Shown here: positions 58,494 through 64,000 of the stretch, piece after piece | How positions within the stretch are numbered: position 1 is the first letter of the stretch | Layout of the letters: each line of letters begins with the position of its first letter | DNA from: Branchiostoma belcheri | Lineage: Eukaryota > Chordata > Leptocardii > Amphioxiformes > Branchiostomatidae | Direction of reading: 5' to 3' | NCBI RefSeq assembly: GCF_001625305.1 | Contig: NW_017802747.1 | Span: 581,172-645,171 of the forward strand | Length of the DNA stretch: 64,000 nt | Notes under the pieces: generated by a model | The model's input: the letters and a program-made list of their open reading frames with translations, nothing else | What the model was told of the DNA's origin: nothing | Databases searched by the model: none | Made by a program: the position numbers and the translations under genes

Positions 58494-61400
58494 CTAAGTA
58501 CTGGGACAAGCCCCTCGGGGATGGCCTTTCATGGGCTTCTTGCATTTTTTGCAGGTTCGTGTTTTCCTGGTGTTGCTTGCCACTGCGGTAGTACTTGCCA
58601 CCGCCTCAGCTTCAAGCTGTGTCCGCATGTTGTCCTGTTCTTGCACTGTAGAAAATATAGGAAAGCTATAAGTAAGAGGCGAATTTGCAAGAAAAACAGT
58701 ATTCATGTTGTCCTGTTCTTGCACTGTAAAAAATATTGGAAAGTTATTACATGTAGTAAGAAGTGAATTTTGAAAGAAAAACAGTATTCATGTTGTCCTG
58801 TTCTTGCACTGTAGAAAATATAGGAAAATTATTACATGTAGTAAGAAGTGAATTTGGAAGAAAAACAGCATTCATGTTGTCCTGTTCTTGCACTGTAAAA
58901 AATATTGGAAAGTTATTACATGTAGTAAGAACAGCATTCATGTTGTCCTGCTCTTGCACTGTAGAAAATATAGGAAAGTTATTACATGTAGTAAGAAGTG
59001 AATTTGGAAGAAAAACAGCATTCATGTTTTTATAATTGGTTTATTGTTTCAATTGAAAGCAATACACTAAAATACATTGCAGCGACTTGTACATAGTACA
59101 TAGTAGTTGTCCTGCTCTTGCACTGTAAAAATATTGGAAAGTTATTACATGTAGTAAGAAGTGAATTTGAAAGAAAAACAGTATTCATGTTGTCCTGTTC
59201 TTGCACTGTAAAAAATATTGGAAAGTTATTACATGTAGTAAGAAGTGAATTTGAAAGAAAAACAGCATTCATGTTGTCCTGCTCTTGCACTGTAAAAAAT
59301 ATTGGAAAGTTATTACACTGTACATGTGGTAAGAAGTGAATTTGGAAGAAAAACAGCATTCATGTTGTCCTGTTCTTGCACTGTAGAAAATATAGGAAAC
59401 TATAAGTAAGAAGTGAACTTGCAACAAAAACAGCATTCTGGCTTTACAATATTTGATGATGTATACTAATAATTGTGACTTACCTGGTGGGTAAAGCTGT
59501 GTGCATGCTTGCATCCTATCTTCATGGCGCTGTATGGCTTCCGCTCTGGAACGCTTCTCTGTGAACTGGCTGCAGAGAGGTGCCGGAACCAGTTCTGAGT
59601 ACTTCTCAGACGTCTCTGTCAACTTCTCCCTTGATGTGCTCAACATGACACTCTTGATGTCACTGACGTATTCTGCAGAAAGGAAAAGTACAGAATGGTG
59701 CCATTAATATCTAAATCATACAAGACCTTATTTGTTTTGAATGGAAGAAGGGGAACAGGTCTAATATGTAGAAACTGTCCTCAAGCTAGACTAAAAGGTA
59801 AGTCACACAAGGTCGAAAAAATGGTGGCAACCCCGAGCCCATACAACCAAATAAATACACCTCACACCATGCAAGTACATGTACCATGTTGATTATACTT
59901 ACGGTATGTTGGTGGTGATGGTACAGTTTTCACAACTTCATCACCAAACTTGTACTTCGGGTAGGTGACCTTGTAGTACGTTTTGCCATCCTTGGTGAGC
60001 TGGGGATCTCGCTTTAGGTTTTCGTTGAAATGCAGGACAGCTAAGATGTGCCTGAGGTAAAAGATACAGAATGTAACTTAGAATTTTGTTTAAAATTATA
60101 ATAGTTATACAGTGACAAGACCCCTCACCATGGAAACACTTTGCTGGCTGATAAATGAAGGAAACGTTACCTGCACATGCTGCCCAGCCATGAGTAGGAT
60201 GTCATTTTTGGGTGCCAGTGCTTCAGAGTGGAGTGAAAGCCCTCAAGGCAGCTAGTCTGACCCTCTGAAGACACCCTCTTGATGTCTTCAAGTCTTTGCT
60301 TCTTTAGCAGAACTGTCTCCAGCTTCTGATGGGCCGTACTTCCTGTGTGACAAAGTTCACATTGATAAGATGGTTTAGCATATGACATAATCAAAAATGA
60401 CACATCAATTTTCGCGTATGTCTTCATGACAAAGTTGAATCAACCCTACCCTATTGCATACTGCATTCAGTGAGTGAAGGTACAAAAACATTACATTGTT
60501 TGGGCATGTCAAATTTCAAGTTACACCATAGCTCTATACAGTAGACTACAGGTAGTCTGCAGAAATATTTCACATATTTATTAGAAGACATAGTTGTCCA
60601 ACAGAAATGTGAGCAAGATTTTACCACTGAAAATCCACTTCCTCTCCTGGTCCAGTGGTCCATGCGCACAGGTGGGAAAGGACTCGTCGGGGTGACCATC
60701 ATGCTTGTTCGCAATGTGCCTCATGATAGATTTCCACTTGGCGACGATCAGCTGTCCGAACCCTTGCGAGGTGGATTGCGCGCACCAATACAAGTGCTTC
60801 TTGATGCTTTTGCACCAGTCTTTGATTACCTCGCAGTTCTTCTCTTTGTACGCCTTCCTCAGGTCCTTCACCAGGCTTTTGCAGACATGCCACAAGTCGT
60901 AGTAGTGTGCAGTGTCTTTCTGTTCTTCCCTGATCCATCTGTCGATCCCTTTGTGCCTGTCTGTGATGAAAGTTTTGATTTTCAGCCCCGCTTCGGAGAG
61001 GAAGGAAAAGCTGCGCTTTGCACCCTCCAGTTCCATTGCATTGCTGCTTCCGCACTGGTTTGACTGTAGGAGTTCAAAGTGGACCAGCTTGCTGATGGTG
61101 TTACAGAACATCGTGTATGTTCCATACTTGGCACTATGTCCCATGGAATCATACCTGCCATCTACCACTCCAGACTGCATTGTTGTTTCCTTTGATTGTG
61201 TTGATCAGGCCTTGGCGGTACACTTCCCAGTGGCGGAGGATGGCTGGAATCAGGAATGTTGACTGATGGGTGAAAAATGTTCTAGATGTAAACATGGCCA
61301 GTCCTATGTGCTTGAAGAGGAGCAGTGTCTTTGATATGCTGACTCCTGCCATCAGTATGCCAAAGCTCATGAGGACGTTTCCAGCTGGAAATCTTCCAAG

Positions 61401-63456
61401 TATGTATGGTTGCGATCTCCAGGTGAAGCTGTTCCCGCCGCATGACTCGCAGTGTTGCTTCACGGTGGCCATCGTCCCGTCCTTCGTCACTTTCACTTTT
61501 GGGTTGTCCCGCTTGCACTTGAAGCAGAAGAGCTTGAACAGACCCATCAGCATGGTGTAGAAGACCAGGAACTTGGGCTCTTCCATGATGTCTGTTCCAG
61601 GTTCAACACTGTAAAATATGATAATAAACAAAAATTTAAGCATATCTTTTACAAGACTGAGATAAAGTTATTCTGTCATCCAAGCTCATGTATGATACAA
61701 ACTATGACAGGGAAACTGTGTCATGTTTCCTTCTTAGTCACAGAAAGCTAAAAGCTCCCTTTTGGGTTCCCAGGAAACTAATTTACTTCAAGGACTTGAA
61801 ATTTACTGAATAAATATCCAGTACAAAGGTTTCCCTGCATACGTTGTATACAGCCACCTTCAAAGTTTACATTTCGTATTAAAACTGTCACTTACATCAC
61901 ATCTTCCTCTTCATCTGGTGGTGACCCTGCTCCTGCTGATGCCTCCTCGTTTGAGTAGTCCGACTCAGGTTCATACTCGTAGTCCTCATCATCAACGTCA
62001 AAAAGCTCCCCTTCCTCCTCATCTTCTTCATAAGGACTAGATGGTGCGTCCAAGGGAGAGTCGGTGTCCTCGACGTCATCCTCCAACTCAGAATCAACCT
62101 GGAGTGAGAAGTGAGCATGTGAGAAGTTATTTTGAAGGTAGTTCACATGAACAGGGCTTTTTCTAAACAGGGGAATAAGGGAGCTGCTCCCTCATATAAC
62201 CAGCCAGCTGCCTCATACCAATTTTCAAATTTAACCCTATGTGGCTACTTACACACCATTTAGTCTAATTCTCAAAATGATCTTTTCCCAGTAAAGATGT
62301 AAAAACAATGCAACAGTGCATTCTAGCATTACAAACTGTGTTACTCTTATTAAAAATCCCCCTCGGTCGCTTTGTTCCTTGCCATGCTTGCGATCTGCTC
62401 CCTCTTGCTAAATTTTTCTAGAAAAACCCCTGCATGAAGTTTCAAAATTTCAGCATGTTTTATCGGTACTGTTACTTGTAGTTGTACATTTTATAAATTA
62501 TCTTGGTACTAATTTTACAGATCTGAACGTACAGTGTACCTGCACCTCTATTATGACAAAATAAACACAATTGGACACAATTGTTTACACTTTACAGTGT
62601 CAGAAAGGTAATTTAGATCTGAAAGATGGCAATTTTGATAACGTAGCACATGAAAATCAGGAAAACTTGTAAATACTATCAATTTTGGATTGAATGTAAA
62701 CCCTCATATGAAGACGGCAATTCACCACAAAAAAAAAAAACAGTTGGCTACAGTGTACAAGTAAAACTAGAAGTTACTACAAATTACAGATGATTGGGCA
62801 AACCTGTTTTATTTTGTTGACCTATATATAGACCTTGTGACTGTAGCCTGGTTTCCAAACCTATTTATAGCCTCCGAGCAGTCCCAGTTTCTTTTACCTA
62901 TATCATATTTCATACAGAAGATGATTATTCTGACCAATTGACTGACTGCATTTGTGGACTGGACAAAAGAGTATTGGTAGCTACAATCAGTTTGGATACC
63001 AGGCTGGTGCACTTCACATGTACCTAAATTTTCTTTGCGTACACAGCATTGTGCTTTGTACCTTACAAGAATAATGGAAATTGTAAAATATAACACTGAA
63101 GCAAAGTTACTGCAACAACCATTTTATTAGTTTACTTTTTGCCTTGAGCACATGCATTTTATCTGGCCTAATAAGACAGAAAATTCGAGGGAGCAACAAT
63201 GCCTCACAAAACAACTCACTGTATCTGCTTGTTTATCTTGGTCACTGGTTCTCTTCTTCAGTCGACTGATAGTTTTCTGGAGGCCACGGATTTTCCTCTT
63301 CAGAGCTTCACATCCATCACAGTCCCATGCTGGTGGATCGAGCACACGGTCGCCCACCATTTCATGGTCACTTTCTCCACCTTGCTGTTCTGAGGCGTGC
63401 TCGCTGTCATCTTGGACACTTGGTGGGTCAGCGGAGACTAAGACCTCGCGGACAAC
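58494..63456 (-). CDS. Transposase-like protein with zinc ribbon and RNase H-like core (7 exons in view, one frameshift, N terminus missing)
   Basis: Exons in transcription order: 63456-63220, 62098-61896, 61608-60625, 60342-60171, 60051-59903, 59672-59484, 58645-58494 (stop 58494-58496). Phases agree throughout except for one extra base near 61163, inside VWSG/DGRYDSMGHSAKYG. The order is: a Cys pair and coiled coil (CDGCEALKRKIRGLQKTISR), an acidic linker, a zinc ribbon (CFKCKR...CESCGG), a putative DDE core (DGRYDSMGHSAKYG, FITDRHKGID, YYDLWHVCKSL, SCLEGFHST), and a basic C-terminal knuckle (CKKCKKPMKGHPRGAC). It resembles a large metazoan family of transposase-like proteins whose superfamily name I cannot give with certainty. 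No start exon was identified between 63457 and 64000. Confidence 0.78.
58628..59440 (-). repeat. Nine-unit ~84-bp minisatellite built from a splice acceptor and exon start
   Basis: Nine copies of a unit which on the minus strand reads intron end (TTCCAATATTTT..TACAG) followed by the start of the last exon (TGCAAGAACAGGACAACATG). The acceptor AGs lie near 58646, 58724, 58809, 58893, 58959, 59123, 59206, 59290 and 59381. Spacing is 78-91 bp, with one short step of 66 and one step of 164 holding an insertion. Typical units of 84 bp are 28 codons and read open as QEQDNMNAVFLPNSLLTTCN followed by NFPIF. The array lies in the last intron of the transposase-like gene. Confidence 0.93.
62099..63219 (-). 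other. Intron of the transposase-like gene
   Basis: A 1.1-kb AT-rich intron between the coiled-coil exon and the acidic exon, with donor ACA|GTGAGT and an acceptor ending CACTCCAG. No other feature was seen. Confidence 0.6.
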
Positions 63457-64000
63457 CTGTTTAGATACAGTTTAGATTGTTTGAGTTGCTTGTTATGTCC
63501 AAATTAATATCTGCATTAACAAAAGATTTATTCATCCAACCAATACTAGCGCCAAGAATCATTGTTAGTAACTACATGCGGTCCCGCGCGCCATGACCAA
63601 ATTGTTCCATGATTTTGTTTGGCCGGTGACGCTCAGAAGTTTACAACATCGGTTTAATTGCAACTCTTATACATCTCCAAAAACAATGTGTATTCGGTGT
63701 GTGTTTTATTACAAAATTCGTGGGCCCCCAGTCCTGGAAAGTATGACGTTGAGACAGAAAATTGCGTTACAGAAATGCTGGCTACTCGGGTGGCGCTAGC
63801 GCCGCCATTTTGATTTCTCGCAAGTTTTGTTATTGAAATGTGCGCTTGGTTTCAGCGGCAGACGCCGCCGACAAAGAAAATCCACCCATACACTTATGAT
63901 ACAGCCTGTTTTCGGAGCCTAATGGAAACTAAGATCTCCGTGAGAACCCACGTATCAGTTGTAAAGATCGCGAGAACATCCATAAACTAGAAACACCGAC
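63457..64000. other. Right edge: upstream of the transposase-like gene
   Basis: The first exon of the minus-strand gene should be here or beyond the window. A minus-strand ATGGCGGCGCTAGCGCC near 63813 is soon followed by an in-frame stop. Terminal inverted repeats matching the 55.6-56.6 kb region were not seen. Confidence 0.35.

Noticed and set aside
58628..59440. CRISPR-like array
   Set aside because: Units are near-identical throughout with no unique spacers. The locus is eukaryotic, and the unit is a splice acceptor plus exon start.
60699..61063. Plus- and minus-strand open frames overlapping the transposase exon
   Set aside because: Out-of-frame shadows. The minus-strand frame containing FITDRHKGID and YYDLWHVCKSL carries the family motifs.

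Overview
This is intron-rich metazoan nuclear DNA. GC-richer exons with GT..AG borders sit in AT-rich introns packed with transposon remains. Gene content points to a cephalochordate (amphioxus, Branchiostoma-like): SH3_15/NEURL4-like proteins, fibrinogen-domain and TIR receptors, hevein-like chitin-binding modules, kringle, PAN and EGF exons, Penelope, and CR1/L2-type LINEs with PHD plus SGNH ORF1. The species is inferred from this mix, not proven. All exon models come from reading splice sites and checking that intron phases join in frame.

Layout. 50-512: last exon of an unidentified gene. 2228-18446 (+): a 20-exon gene for a protein of about 1008 aa with four Mind-bomb-type SH3_15 repeats, a Cys-rich zinc module, Armadillo-like repeats and a C-terminal NEURL4-like domain. 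19743-26448 (-): a nearly full-length CR1/L2-type LINE whose ORF1 carries a degenerate J domain, a PHD finger, a coiled coil and an SGNH esterase; ORF2 carries an endonuclease and reverse transcriptase. Both ORFs have lesions. 27480-31000: two copies of a repeat family with inverted ends, and between them an orphan, frameshifted kringle exon (-).

32375-47958 (+) holds the most notable gene. Ten exons, all phase-compatible, encode a predicted 1162-aa type I membrane receptor: signal peptide, hevein-like chitin-binding domain, PLAT-like domain, EGF, PAN, fibrinogen C-terminal lectin domain, EGF, seven 14-aa mucin-like repeats, leucine-rich repeats, transmembrane segment and TIR domain. It looks like a lectin assembled by exon shuffling and joined to a Toll-like receptor signalling exon. 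Its introns contain a mariner element with perfect 39-bp TIRs, a Mutator-like foldback element (83-bp TIRs, 9-bp TSD) and a Harbinger-like MITE (34-bp TIRs, TAA TSD).

49.3-55.1 kb: a decayed C2H2 zinc-finger fragment, a tandemly repeated upstream region, a Penelope fragment, and the first three exons of a secreted discoidin (F5/8C)-type protein whose later exons are not in view. 56.6-63.5 kb: two convergent genes of transposon character. One (+) is a small protein with a P2X7-type C-terminal zinc domain; the other (-) is a seven-exon DDE-like transposase with one frameshift. The acceptor of the transposase's last intron is amplified into a nine-unit minisatellite that stays mostly open in frame.
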